DNA of 26,790 bases, from the NCBI GenBank assembly GCA_025934635.1, contig JAICWX010000091.1, positions 1 through 26,790 of the forward strand. Direction: 5' to 3'. This DNA comes from Streptosporangiaceae bacterium (GTDB lineage Bacteria; Actinomycetota; Actinomycetes; Streptosporangiales; Streptosporangiaceae). This document shows positions 13,538 through 23,400 of this stretch, piece after piece. Numbering within the stretch: position 1 is the stretch's first letter; each line of letters opens with the position of its first letter. The notes under the pieces are model-generated. The model did not search any database. It was not told the DNA's origin and saw nothing but the letters and a program-made list of their open reading frames with translations. Position numbers and translations under genes: made by a program.

Positions 13538-14262
13538 CCGTTGATTTCGGCCGGTTCCCGGTCCGGGCCGGGCACAAGGTGCTCGACCTGGGCTGCGGCG
13601 GCGGCCGGCACGCGTTCGAGGTCTACCGGCGCGGCGCCGACGTGGTGGCGTTCGACCTGGACCCGGGTGAGCTGACTCCGGTGACGTCCATGTTCGGCGG
13701 GATGCGGGCGGCGGGCGAGGTCAGCTCGCAGACCGGGGCGGGGGCGATCTCCGGGGACGCTACCGCGATGCCGTTCGGTGACGGCGCGTTCGACCGGGTG
13801 ATCGCCGCCGAGGTCCTCGAGCACATCCTGGACGATCAGCGGGCCATGAACGAGCTGGCCCGGGTGCTGCGGCCGGGCGGGCTGGCCGCCATCACGGTGC
13901 CCGCCTTCCTGCCCGAGCGGATCTGCTGGGCGCTGTCCTCGGAGTACCACGACACCCCCGGCGGCCACGTGCGCATCTACACCCGGGTCGAGCTGGAAGC
14001 CAAGCTGGCCCGGGCCGGGCTGACCGCGCTGTGGCACCACCACGCGCACGGGCTGCACTCGCCGTACTGGTGGCTCAAGTGCGCGGTCGGGGTGCACAAC
14101 GACAAGCACCGGCTGGCCAGCGCGTACCACAAGCTGCTGGTCTGGGACATCATGAGCAAGCCGGCTCTGACGAGGGTGGCTGAGCAGGTGCTGAACCCGC
14201 TCATCGGGAAGAGCCTGGTGGTGTACGCGGTCAAGACTCCGGCGGGGCGGGTGGATGGCTGA
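13531..14262 (+). CDS. Class I SAM-dependent methyltransferase
   Basis: A 243-residue Rossmann-fold methyltransferase. Motif I is VLDLGCGGGRHAFEV near residues 17-31, followed by the acidic strand VVAFDLD. Motif II-like DGAFDRVIAAEVLEHI is around 85-100, and LRPGGLAAITVP is the usual post-motif III strand. The C-terminal part is long and aromatic/His-rich (WHHHAHGLHSPYWWLK), possibly the acceptor site. Start GTG 13531 has AGGAG about 10 bases upstream and overlaps the glycosyltransferase stop. It overlaps the next gene by 8 bases. It probably methylates the product or intermediate of the same pathway; O- versus C-methylation cannot be told. Confidence 0.9.
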   Translation: MLTVDFGRFPVRAGHKVLDLGCGGGRHAFEVYRRGADVVAFDLDPGELTPVTSMFGGMRAAGEVSSQTGAGAISGDATAMPFGDGAFDRVIAAEVLEHILDDQRAMNELARVLRPGGLAAITVPAFLPERICWALSSEYHDTPGGHVRIYTRVELEAKLARAGLTALWHHHAHGLHSPYWWLKCAVGVHNDKHRLASAYHKLLVWDIMSKPALTRVAEQVLNPLIGKSLVVYAVKTPAGRVDG

Positions 14263-15301
14263 GGAGCACTCGGCTTCCGGCTCCGGCCTGGCCCTGGACC
14301 GGGCCGCCGTGGTCGCCACCGGTGAGTACATCGCCCGGATGCAGGAACCCGCCGGGGGGATCGCGTGGCCGGACGGGCACGTCGAGGCGTGGGACCACGT
14401 CGAGTGCGCGATGGCGATGCGGGTCTGCGGGCTGGCCGGCCCGGCCCGGCGGGCGTACCAGTGGCTGCGCGAGAACCAGCGGGCCGACGGCTCCTGGCCG
14501 CGGTCCACCGTCGCGGGCCAGGTGACCGACCCGGCGGCGGAGAGCCACCACGCCGCGTACGTGGCCGTCGGCGTCTGGCACGAGTACCTGGTCACCGGGG
14601 ACGAGAGCTTCGCGCTGGACATGTGGCCGGTGGTCCGCCACGCGGTGGAATGGACGCTGGCGCTGCGGACGCCGCGGGGCGAGATCCGCTGGGAGCGCGA
14701 CGCGGCCGGGCAGCCGGGGGCGTACGCGCTGCTGACCGGCTGCTCGAGCATCCACCAGAGCCTGCGCTGCGCGGTCGCGCTGGCCAAGCTGGCCGACGAC
14801 CCGCGGCCCGACTGGGAACTCGCGGCGGACCGGCTGGGCCAGGTGGTGGCGCAGTGCCCGGAGGCGTTCGAGGACAAGAGCCGGTTCTCGATGGACTGGT
14901 ACTACCCGGTGCTCGGCGGCGCGCTGCGCGGGCCGGACGCGGAGCGCCGGCTGCTGGCGGGCTGGGCGGAGTTCGTCGTGCCGGGGCTCGGGGTCCGCTG
15001 CGTGAGCGGCTCGGACTGGGTGACGGCGGCCGAGACCTGCGAGCTGGTCATGGCGCTGGACGCCTGCGGGATGCGGGCGCGGGCCCGGGAGGTGTTCGCC
15101 AGCGTGCAGCACATGCGCCAGCCGGACGGCTCCTACTGGACCGGCTGGCAGTTCGCCAACCAGGCACCGTTCCCGCGGGAGCGGTCGACCTGGACCTCGG
15201 CCGCGGTGGTGCTGGCGGCCGACGCGCTGGCGGGCTACACCGGCGGCGCCGGGATCTTCCGCGACGCCGGGGCGGCGCCCGATGCCGGGGACGGGCCGTA
15301 G
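14255..15301 (+). CDS. Alpha/alpha-toroid protein (annotated elsewhere as prenyltransferase-like)
   Basis: A 348-residue, mostly helical protein with repeats such as QEPAGGIAWPDGH (about 29-41), WLRENQRADGSWPRS (about 69-83) and MRQPDGSYWTGWQF (about 287-300). These Q-x-DGSW elements recall the (alpha/alpha)6 barrels of squalene/prenyltransferase-type and glycan-processing enzymes. No DxDD cyclase motif is visible, nor any complete prenyltransferase zinc site, so that name would be over-confident. Conserved-looking acidic and His residues (HVEAWDHVE; ESHH) hint at a glycoside-binding pocket. ATG 14255 overlaps the methyltransferase stop by 8 bases: third gene of a coupled trio with the glycosyltransferase. 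No signal peptide. A sugar-related role is inferred from context only. Confidence 0.75.
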   Translation: MAEEHSASGSGLALDRAAVVATGEYIARMQEPAGGIAWPDGHVEAWDHVECAMAMRVCGLAGPARRAYQWLRENQRADGSWPRSTVAGQVTDPAAESHHAAYVAVGVWHEYLVTGDESFALDMWPVVRHAVEWTLALRTPRGEIRWERDAAGQPGAYALLTGCSSIHQSLRCAVALAKLADDPRPDWELAADRLGQVVAQCPEAFEDKSRFSMDWYYPVLGGALRGPDAERRLLAGWAEFVVPGLGVRCVSGSDWVTAAETCELVMALDACGMRARAREVFASVQHMRQPDGSYWTGWQFANQAPFPRERSTWTSAAVVLAADALAGYTGGAGIFRDAGAAPDAGDGP

Positions 15302-15305
15302 GGCC

Positions 15306-15347
15306 GGGGCTTTCGGGGCGGGGCCTTCGGGACGGGGCCTTCGGGAC
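15306..15347. repeat. 14-bp tandem repeat between convergent genes
   Basis: GGGGCCTTCGGGAC occurs exactly at 15320-15333 and 15334-15347, with a two-mismatch copy at 15306-15319. It fills the 54-bp gap between the convergent toroid and methyltransferase genes. No clear terminator hairpin is separable from it. Confidence 0.8.
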
Positions 15348-15355
15348 GGGGTCCG

Positions 15356-16003
<648 letters not shown>

Positions 16004-16012
16004 TTACGGTCC

Positions 16013-16657
16013 TTATGATCCGAGGTAGGCCAGCACCGCGAGGACCCGGCGGTTGTCGTCGTCCGAGGGCGCCAGGTCAAGCTTGCCGAAAATGCCGGCC
16101 GCGTGCTTGCTGACCGCCTTCTCCGTGATGAAAAGGCGCTGCGCGATCGCCGCGTTGGAACGTCCCTCGGCCATCAGCGCGAGCACCTCGCGCTCCCGCG
16201 GCGACAGCCGCGACACCGGCTCGCTGGCCGCCCGGCGGACCATCAGCTTCTGCACCACCTCGGGGTCCAGCACGGTGCCGCCGGCCGCCACGCCGCGGAT
16301 CGCCGCGGCGAACGCGTCGTCGTTGAACACCCGGTCCTTCAGCAGGTAACCGACCCCGCCGGCCTGGTCGGCCAGCAGCTCGCGGGCGTACAGCTGCTCC
16401 ACGTACTGGGACAGGACCAGGACCGGCAGCCCCGGCACCTGCTTGCGGGCGGCCAGGGCGGCCCGGAGACCGTCGTCGGTGTAGGTGGGCGGCAGCCTGA
16501 CGTCCACGATCCCCACGTCGGGGCGCTCGGTGGTGAGGGCTTGGAGGAGCTCGGGCGCGCTGCCCACGGCGGCGGCGATCTCGAACCCGTGCGCGGTGAG
16601 CAGCCGGACCAGGCCGTCCCTCAGCAGGAAGAGGTCTTCGCCGATGACGATGCGCAC
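16013..16657 (-). CDS. NarL/LuxR-family response regulator
   Basis: A 214-residue regulator with an N-terminal receiver domain and a C-terminal LuxR-type helix-turn-helix. The acidic pocket is E7/D8 and the phospho-acceptor is Asp52 (GIVDVRLPP); the Lys of the YLLKDR segment is also present. The DNA-binding domain runs from LSPREREVLALMAEGRSNAAIA to KAVSKHAAGIFGKLDL (about 150-193). Start GTG 16657 lies inside the end of the kinase gene (37-base overlap), showing the two are made together. The kinase upstream is the obvious partner. Target genes cannot be identified from the sequence. Confidence 0.94.
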   Translation of the reverse strand: MRIVIGEDLFLLRDGLVRLLTAHGFEIAAAVGSAPELLQALTTERPDVGIVDVRLPPTYTDDGLRAALAARKQVPGLPVLVLSQYVEQLYARELLADQAGGVGYLLKDRVFNDDAFAAAIRGVAAGGTVLDPEVVQKLMVRRAASEPVSRLSPREREVLALMAEGRSNAAIAQRLFITEKAVSKHAAGIFGKLDLAPSDDDNRRVLAVLAYLGS

Positions 16658-18201
16658 GGTACCTCGATGACGACGATGGTCGGCCCGCCCGGCGGGCTGC
16701 TCACCGCCAGGATGCCATCAAACGTCGCCAGCCTGCGCTCCACGCCGGCCAGGCCGGTCCCGCCGGCCAGGCCGGCGCCCCCCGCGCCGTCGTCGGTGAC
16801 CTCCGCGCGGAGCACCCCTCGCGTGTGGCTGAGGCCGATACGGACCGAACGGGCGCCCGCGTGCTTCGTCACATTGGCCAGCGCCTCGGCGACCGAGAAG
16901 TAGACCGCGGACGCCACCGGAAGCTCGACCGGGCCGGGCAGGTCGACGTCGAGGACGACCGGCAGCGGCGTGTCCAGGGCCAGCGCCCGGACGGCGTCGC
17001 CGAGGCCGCGGTCGGCCAGCACCGGCGGGTAGATGCCGCGCACCAGGTCACGCAGCTCGGTCAGGGCCCGGGAGGAGCTTTCCTTGGCCTCGGCGACCAG
17101 CGCCAGCGCCGCCTGCGGATTGCTGGCGAAGAGCCGTTCGGCCGCCTGCAGGCTCATCCCGACCGCGACCATGCGCGCCTGGGCGCCGTCGTGCAGGTCC
17201 CGCTCGATGCGGCGGAGTTCGGCGGCCGCGGTGTCCACGGCGACGCTGCGGGTCTGGGTCAGCGTCTCCACCCGTTTGGTCAGCTGCTGGGCGCGGGCCG
17301 CGAGCTCGGGATCGGTCATCGGGGACAAGTGCTCCCGGGTCACCCGCGGCGCGAGCCACAGGCCCAGGCCGAGCAGGGCGGCGCCCTGCAGCGCGCCGCC
17401 CAGGGCGGCGCCGCGCGGGTCCTGCGCGCTGGCGAAGCCGTACACGAACCCCGGCACCGACGGCCAGAACGAGGCGAGCAGCAGGCCATAGCCGCCCAGC
17501 ACCAGCAGGCCCGCCTCGGCCAGGGTCGCGGCCCAGACCCGGGAGCGGAACACCAGGACCAGGCTGGCCGCGAAGATGGCCGCGTCGAGGACGGCCACTC
17601 CTTCCCCGGCAGGCGCCGGGAGGCCGAGCCAGTGACTGGGGCCGAGCAGTAGCAGCGTCAACACGGTGACGGGGATCAGCAGCAGGCCCTGGACCGGCGC
17701 AATCCCGCCGCGGCCCGGGTCGCGCCACCGGGCGAGCGCTTTCCTGAGTAGGCCGGCGCCGGGCGAGCCCACCTTGAGCAGCAGCCACAGGCCGAGGACT
17801 CCGAACGCGAGGGCTTCCGGCAAGATGAAGCGGGTGCGCCAGGAGTAGGACCCGGCCAGTACCAGCCCGTACAGGACCGGGCGTTCGCCGCCGTCGTGAT
17901 ACCCCCAGGCCAGCAGGATCCCGTAGCCGGCCAGGGCGAGCACGGCGTACGGGACGATCTTGGCGGCCAGCCGGGGAGCCCGGACCACCAGGGCTCCCGC
18001 GATGGCGATCTCGATCACGGCCAGCGCGTGTGCACTGCCGGTCATCACGGCGGCGGTGAGCGCGGCCGGCAGCAGGAGCAGGCCCCAGCCGCGCGCCCGG
18101 ATGTGCCCCCGCAGGTCAGCCGGACGCGGCCAGCCCTGGCCCCGCTCGCGGACGACGGTGAACGCGATACATCCGAGCAGCAAGAGCAAGATCACCAACA
18201 T
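16621..18201 (-). CDS. NarX/DesK-type sensor histidine kinase
   Basis: A 526-residue membrane sensor kinase. About eight hydrophobic segments fill residues 1-285, with little room for an extracellular domain, so the stimulus is probably sensed in or at the membrane. The dimerisation/phospho-acceptor region is RRIERDLHDGAQARM with His337, the HisKA_3 pattern. The ATP domain has the N-box ALANVTKHAGA (about 438-448), the G1 region VTDDGAGG and GGTGLAGVERR. ATG 18201 follows GGGAGCAGG. The gene is upstream of and overlaps its regulator. A hairpin in the 113-bp gap separates it from the aminotransferase. Confidence 0.93.
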   Translation of the reverse strand: MLVILLLLLGCIAFTVVRERGQGWPRPADLRGHIRARGWGLLLLPAALTAAVMTGSAHALAVIEIAIAGALVVRAPRLAAKIVPYAVLALAGYGILLAWGYHDGGERPVLYGLVLAGSYSWRTRFILPEALAFGVLGLWLLLKVGSPGAGLLRKALARWRDPGRGGIAPVQGLLLIPVTVLTLLLLGPSHWLGLPAPAGEGVAVLDAAIFAASLVLVFRSRVWAATLAEAGLLVLGGYGLLLASFWPSVPGFVYGFASAQDPRGAALGGALQGAALLGLGLWLAPRVTREHLSPMTDPELAARAQQLTKRVETLTQTRSVAVDTAAAELRRIERDLHDGAQARMVAVGMSLQAAERLFASNPQAALALVAEAKESSSRALTELRDLVRGIYPPVLADRGLGDAVRALALDTPLPVVLDVDLPGPVELPVASAVYFSVAEALANVTKHAGARSVRIGLSHTRGVLRAEVTDDGAGGAGLAGGTGLAGVERRLATFDGILAVSSPPGGPTIVVIEVPCASSSAKTSSC

Positions 18202-18286
18202 CGCCGCCTGCTCCCTTCGCCGGGCCGTCTTCCGCGACCTGTGATTCCATCCTGGCGGCCGCGCCGGGGCCGCGCCATGGGCCCGC

Positions 18287-18305
18287 GCCTACCTTCGGGG
18301 TAGGC
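18287..18305 (-). terminator. Short hairpin downstream of the aminotransferase
   Basis: GCCTACC (18287-18293) pairs with GGTAGGC (18299-18305) around a five-base loop, 10 bases past the aminotransferase stop on the minus strand. The palindrome GGCCTAGGCC overlaps its edge. There is no T-tract; a weak terminator before the kinase gene is plausible. The rest of the 18202-18314 gap shows only the kinase ribosome site. Confidence 0.45.
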
Positions 18306-18314
18306 CTAGGCCCC

Positions 18315-19493
18315 CTATCGGCTCAGCTGGGACAGCCGCTTCAGGGCTTCGGTGAGCACTTCGGGCTGCTTGCAGAAGGCGAACCGGACGTGGCTGCGGG
18401 CCGCTTCTGGGTGGTCGTAGAAGATCGCGGTGGGGATGGCGACCACGCCGGCCCGGTCCGGCAGCGTCCGGCAGAACTCCACGCCGTCGTCGTAGCCCAG
18501 CGGCCTGACGTCGGCGGTGACGAAGTAGGTGCCCTGCGGCGGGTAGACGGTGAAGCCGATCTCGTCCAGGCCTTCGGTGAGCAGGTCGCGCTGGGTTTTC
18601 AGGTCGTCCTTGAGCTTTTCGTAGTACGCATCGGGCAGCGCGAGCGCCTGCGCCACCGCGTACTGGAACGGGCCGCCGCTGACGAAGGTGAGGAACTGCT
18701 TGGCCGTCTTCACCGCGGTGACCAGTTCGGGGGTGGCCGTGACCCAGCCGATCTTCCAGCCGGTGAAGGCGAACGTCTTGCCCGCCGAGCTGACCGACAC
18801 CGTCCGCTCCCGCATGCCCGGGAACTGGGCGATGGGCACGTGCTCGACGTCGAAGGCGAGGTGCTCGTAGACCTCGTCGGTGACCACGAGCAGGTCGCGC
18901 TCGACGGCCAGGCGGGCGATCGCGGCCAGCTCGTCGCGGTCGAAGACCGTGCCGGTCGGGTTGTGCGGGCTGTTCAGCAGGATGAGCCTGGTCTTAGCGG
19001 TGATCGCTTTTCTTAGCTCGTCCAGGTCCGGGCGGAAGCTGGGGGCGCGCAGCGTGACCGGGACGCGGACGCCGCCCGCCATGGCGATGTTGGCCGCGTA
19101 GGAGTCGTAGTAGGGCTCGAACGCGATCACCTCGTCACCCGGCTCGACCAGGGCGAGCATCGCCGCGGCGATCGCCTCGGTGGCGCCCGCGGTGACCAGG
19201 ATCTCGGTGTCCGGGTCGTAGCTTTGCTGGTAGAACCGCTGGTCGTGGGCGGCGATGGCGTGGCGCAGCTCCGGTATGCCCGGCCCGGGCGGGTACTGGT
19301 TGCCGCGGCCGGCCAGGATGGCGTCGGCCGCCGCCTGGGCGATCTCGGCCGGCCCGTCCCGGTCGGGGAAGCCCTGGCCCAGGTTGATGGACCCGGTCGC
19401 GACCGCGCGGGCCGACATCTCGGCGAAGATCGTCGTGCCCAGGCCCTCGAGGCGCCGGTTCAGCAATGGTCGGTTTGGCTGGGGTCGGTTCAC
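18315..19493 (-). CDS. PLP-dependent class I/II aminotransferase (glutamine/methionine transaminase or DapC type)
   Basis: A 392-residue fold-type I aminotransferase. Visible features: INLGQGFPDRDGP (36-48), TAGATEAI (101-108) for cofactor phosphate contacts, N174 and NSPHNPTG (174-181), D206 and Y209 (VTDEVYEH), and the Schiff-base Lys239 in SSAGKTFAFTGWKIGW. The N-terminal GLGTTIFAEMS is shared by the branch containing kynurenine/glutamine transaminase K, methionine aminotransferase and actinobacterial DapC, so the substrate is ambiguous. GTG 19493 has no ribosome site. Its divergent neighbour is a nitrilase-family amidase, which favours a glutamine transaminase/omega-amidase pairing (inference). 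Confidence 0.9.
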   Translation of the reverse strand: MNRPQPNRPLLNRRLEGLGTTIFAEMSARAVATGSINLGQGFPDRDGPAEIAQAAADAILAGRGNQYPPGPGIPELRHAIAAHDQRFYQQSYDPDTEILVTAGATEAIAAAMLALVEPGDEVIAFEPYYDSYAANIAMAGGVRVPVTLRAPSFRPDLDELRKAITAKTRLILLNSPHNPTGTVFDRDELAAIARLAVERDLLVVTDEVYEHLAFDVEHVPIAQFPGMRERTVSVSSAGKTFAFTGWKIGWVTATPELVTAVKTAKQFLTFVSGGPFQYAVAQALALPDAYYEKLKDDLKTQRDLLTEGLDEIGFTVYPPQGTYFVTADVRPLGYDDGVEFCRTLPDRAGVVAIPTAIFYDHPEAARSHVRFAFCKQPEVLTEALKRLSQLSR

Positions 19494-19516
19494 CAGCCAA
19501 TGACATCATGGAGAGC

Positions 19517-20341
19517 ATGCGCATCGCACTGTGCCAGATACCGGTCAGCTCACGGCCCGAGGTCAACGCCAAGCGGGTCAGGGACGCCCTGGGTTCGGCG
19601 TCGGCCCAAGGCGCCGACCTGGCCGTGTTCCCGGAGGCCACCCAGGTCAGGTTCGGCTCGGACCTGCGCGCCGCGGCCGAGCCGCTGGACGGGCCGTTCT
19701 GCTCCGGGCTGGCCGCCGAGGCCAAGCAGGCCGGGGTGGCGCTGGTGGCCGGGGTGTTCGAGCCCGCGGCGGACGGCCGGGTCTACAACACCGCGGTGGC
19801 CTACGACTCGGCCGGCGAACTGGTCGCCTCGTACCGCAAGCTGCACCTGTTCGACGCGTTCGGGCACCGCGAGTCCGAGGAGGTCGCGCCGGGTTCCTCC
19901 CCCGTCGTCTGCACGCTGGGAGGGGTGCGGGCCGGCCTGGAGATCTGCTACGACGTGCGATTCGGCGAGCTGTCCCGGTCGCTGGCGGCCGGCGGGGCCG
20001 AGCTGATCGTGATCCCCGCCGCGTGGGCGGCCGGGCTGTTCAAGGAGGAGCACTGGGTCACGCTGGTGCGGGCGCGCGCCATCGAGAACACCGTGTGGGT
20101 CGCCGCCGTGGGGCAGGTCCCCGACCCGGACGAGCGGCCGACGCGGGCCGCGACCGGCGTGGGGCGCAGCCTGCTGGTGGACCCGCTCGGCGTGGTCCGG
20201 GCCGACCTCGGGCCGGCGGCCGGCGTCACGGTCGCCGAGGTCGACACCGGCCTGATCGCCACGGTCCGCGCCACCCTGCCCAGCCTGGCCAACCGCCGCG
20301 ACGACGTCTTCGGCCCGCCCGCCCCCGTCCGCGAAGCGTAG
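19517..20341 (+). CDS. Nitrilase-superfamily carbon-nitrogen hydrolase, likely omega-amidase type
   Basis: A 274-residue member of the nitrilase superfamily with the intact Glu-Lys-Cys triad: E40 (AVFPEAT), K108 (SYRKLHLFD) and C144 (LEICYDVRF). RKLHLFD followed by FGHRES resembles Nit/omega-amidase branches, which hydrolyse alpha-ketoglutaramate or alpha-ketosuccinamate to the keto acid and ammonia. ATG 19517 has GGAGAG at rather short spacing; ATG 19508 in the same frame is an alternative without a ribosome site. Its start is only about 23 bases from the divergent aminotransferase start, so both promoters must overlap each other or coding DNA. Cytoplasmic, no signal. N-carbamoyl-amine hydrolase is another possible activity. 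Confidence 0.9.
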   Translation: MRIALCQIPVSSRPEVNAKRVRDALGSASAQGADLAVFPEATQVRFGSDLRAAAEPLDGPFCSGLAAEAKQAGVALVAGVFEPAADGRVYNTAVAYDSAGELVASYRKLHLFDAFGHRESEEVAPGSSPVVCTLGGVRAGLEICYDVRFGELSRSLAAGGAELIVIPAAWAAGLFKEEHWVTLVRARAIENTVWVAAVGQVPDPDERPTRAATGVGRSLLVDPLGVVRADLGPAAGVTVAEVDTGLIATVRATLPSLANRRDDVFGPPAPVREA

Positions 20342-20349
20342 CCGCTTCA

Positions 20350-20425
20350 CACAAACGTACGTATTTTCATGATCACGAAGAGTTCTCTATCGAAAAACGT
20401 AGTAAATCCTTCGTGATCATGGACG
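20350..20425. repeat. AT-rich island with 13-bp inverted repeat
   Basis: CATGATCACGAAG (20368-20380) pairs perfectly with CTTCGTGATCATG (20409-20421), flanking a 28-base AT-rich loop. Just to the left is the palindrome ACGTACGT. The composition is sharply different from its GC-rich surroundings. It lies between two convergent genes (the amidase and the large membrane protein), so a bidirectional terminator is one reading and a dispersed intergenic repeat or MITE-like element another. The remaining 20426-20486 shows nothing recognisable. Confidence 0.65.
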
Positions 20426-20486
20426 CATCCTCGTGACGCGGCGCGGGTGTGGTGGCGGAGGCGGATGGGGTATCGGCGCCACGGGG

Positions 20487-23400
20487 TCAGCGGACGGGGG
20501 CTTGCCAGAAGACGGGTTGCTCGCTGGTGGGAGTGGCGGCGAAGCCGACGCCGGTCAGCGTGTTGGCGGTGGCGGTGAGGCTGGTGATGGCCTGGATGCC
20601 CGGGCCGGTCAGGCCCTGTCCGGCGGGTTCGGCCGCGTGCCAGGCGGCGCCGTTCACCGATGTCCACACGACGACGTTCTGGTGGCCGGCCGTGCGGCCG
20701 AAGGTGCCGGCGGCGGTGAACGTGCGGCCGGCCGCGGTCAGCGCGGTGACCGCGGTCAGGCCGGCCGGGCCCGGGAGCACCGACACGGTCCAGGTGACAC
20801 CGCCGTTGGCCGAGGTGGCCGCGAACGGGACCGTCCGGCCGGCGGCGGTGACCGCGGTACCCACCGCGGTCACGGTCCGGCCGAGGCTCGCGACGTGCCC
20901 GAGCACGGCCTGGGTCGCGCCCGCCGGGAGCGGCAGGTCCACCTGCCGCCAGCTCTGGCCGTTGGCCGAGGTCCAGGCGGCGGGCCGGCTGCCGTGCGCG
21001 CCCACCGCCACGAAGCCGGCCGGGCCGGCCGTGACGGCCAGCATCTGCCGGGTGCCGGCGCCGTCCAGCGCACCCGGCGAGCCGTCCCCGGCCCGCTGCC
21101 AGCCGGTCAGGCCGGCCGACCACCAGGCGGCGGCGACGGTCCGGACCGACGTGACCCGACCGCCTTGGGTCTGCTTGATCCGCTGGTAGCCGACGATGAC
21201 CAGGCCGCGCTGGTTGGCCGCCGCCGCCTGGGTGAACAACCCGGATCCGGCGAAGGTCCGCTCGCTGTCGGCCGCCTGCCAGCTGGCGGCGTCGGCCGAG
21301 ACCACGACGACCGGGTGCTCGGCGGCGCTCGCGGTGACGCCGCCGACGGCGAGCCAGCCCATCGGACCACGCGTCACGCTCGTCAGCTGCTGGGTCCCCG
21401 GGCGGTCGAGCACCATGGGGCTGGCGCCGGTGCCGCGGTTCCACGAGCTGCCGCCGTTGGCTGAGGTCCACACGGCGGGGAAGCCGTTGGCGCTGCCCAC
21501 CGCGACCTGGGTGCTGCCCTGGGCGGCGACGGCGTTGACCGCCTCCTGCGGCTGGGCGGCGCCCGGGATCTTCGCCAGGTCCACCCGCTCGGGGACGCCG
21601 CTGGTACTGGTCAGCACGAGGACCGGCTGGCGGCTGTCCGGAGCGGAACTGCTGCCCGTGGTGACCACGGTGCCGTCCGGGGCCAGGGTCACGCCTGAGA
21701 CCGTTTCCGACCCGATGCCGCCGAACGGGCTGGCCTGCCGCCAGGTCTTGCCGTCGGCGGTGACGAACGCGGTCAGCGACCCGCCCGGCGACCCGGGGGT
21801 CCCGGTCTGCCCGGTGACCGCGGCGCCGGCCAGGCCGCCGTTCGCCATCCCGGCGGTAAAGCCCACTGAGGTGGAGAGGGTGGCCTGGAACGTGTAAGCA
21901 AGGCCGTTCGGTGAATAGAAGGCGTCGACGGCGGGACGCTTGGCTACGGTGGCCGGCCGGAGCAGGACGAACCCGCCGTTGACGGCCGCCACCCCGGCCA
22001 CCTGCGCCCGCGCGCCCGGACCGGCCGCCGAGCCGGTGACGGGAGTCCAGGTCGAGCCGCCGTCGCGGCTCAGCCAGGCGGCGCCCGCCTGGACCTTCGG
22101 ATTGCTGGTACGGACGTCGCCGGCGATCAGGATCAGCTTGCCGGACGCGGCCGCGTACCTGACATCCAGCGCGTTCCCCGCGCCCAGGTGCAGCCGCGCC
22201 GCGTCCAGCCGCTGCCAGCTGGTCCCGCTGGCCGACAGGAAGATCACCGGGGTGGAAGTGGCCTGGTCGCCGCCGGGCACGTTGGCCCCCACGGCGATGA
22301 AGCCCGCCGCGGTCCGCTGCACCGCGTTGATCTGGTCGCCGGGGGCCAGCGGCATCCCGTTGCCGGGGGCCAGCGTCCAGGTCCGGCCGTCCGGGCTGGT
22401 CCAGATCGAGCCCGGGCCGAGCGCGACCCACGCGCCCTGGCCGCCGGCCACGAAGGTGGCCGCGTGCCCGGGGGCCGGCACGCCGCCGCCGGCGGCCTTG
22501 ACCGCCCCCAGCGTCCAGCTGCGGCCGCCGTCGGCCGACACATAGAACTGGGCGCGCGCGATGCGGGCGCCGGCCTGCGACCCGACCGCCACGACCTCGT
22601 TGCCGGCGTTCGTCACCTGGCCCAGCGTCTGGGTGATGCCGCGGGCGCTCGCGGCCACCGTGAAGTCGTGGCCCGCCAGCGTCGCGGGCGGGAAGCCGAG
22701 AGCGGCCGCGGACGGCGCGGGTCCCGCGTTGCCGCTGTTCACGCCGGTCAGCACCACGACGGCGACGCCGAAGACGACCATGGCGAGGATGGGGACCGCC
22801 ACCCGGAAGCCCCAGCCCCGGAACTGCAGGCCGGCCATGAACTCCCGGGACCAGCGGCGCTTGACCGGCTCGGGCACGAGGGAACGGACGAGCCTGGACC
22901 ACTCGGCGCCGGCCGCCTTCAGGTCGGGCCGGGCCCGGTCCCGGCCTCCGGCCGGATGCTCGCGTCCCCAGGGCGAATGCTCGCGTCGCCGGGACGGGTG
23001 TTCCCGGCCGCGGTCGGTGACGACCTGGCGGGGAGGGCGCGGGGGATGCGGGCCGGAGCCGGGGTCGAAGGCCGGCTGCGGGCCCGTGCGGGCGGGCCCC
23101 GTCCTGAAGGGCGCTGCCCCGAAGGGGGCTGCTCCGAAGGGGGCTGCTCCGGCCGGCGGGCCGCTCACCGGCAGGCCGCTCACCGGCGGGGGGCTCGTCG
23201 GGCGCGGGCCGGACGGGTGGGTGCTGGCCGGGGCGCCCGGTACCGGCCCGGCGAACCCGGGATGGGGCGGGGCGGGCGGGCCCTCGCCGGGCCAGGCTTG
23301 CGGCGGCACGGGCAGCGGCTGGCTCACCGTCGGCGTGTACCGGAACCGCCGCGGCTCGCGCGGCGGCTCGGGCGAGCCGGTATCCCGCAGGACGTCACGG

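Noticed and set aside
14255..15301. Prenyltransferase or squalene cyclase function for the toroid protein
   Set aside because: No DxDD motif or complete prenyltransferase metal site was seen; only general toroid repeats support a fold-level call.
20347..22902. Alternative minus-strand frame of about 850 residues over the large membrane protein
   Set aside because: Arg/Gly-rich shadow; the chosen frame contains regular Asp-box motifs and a transmembrane helix.
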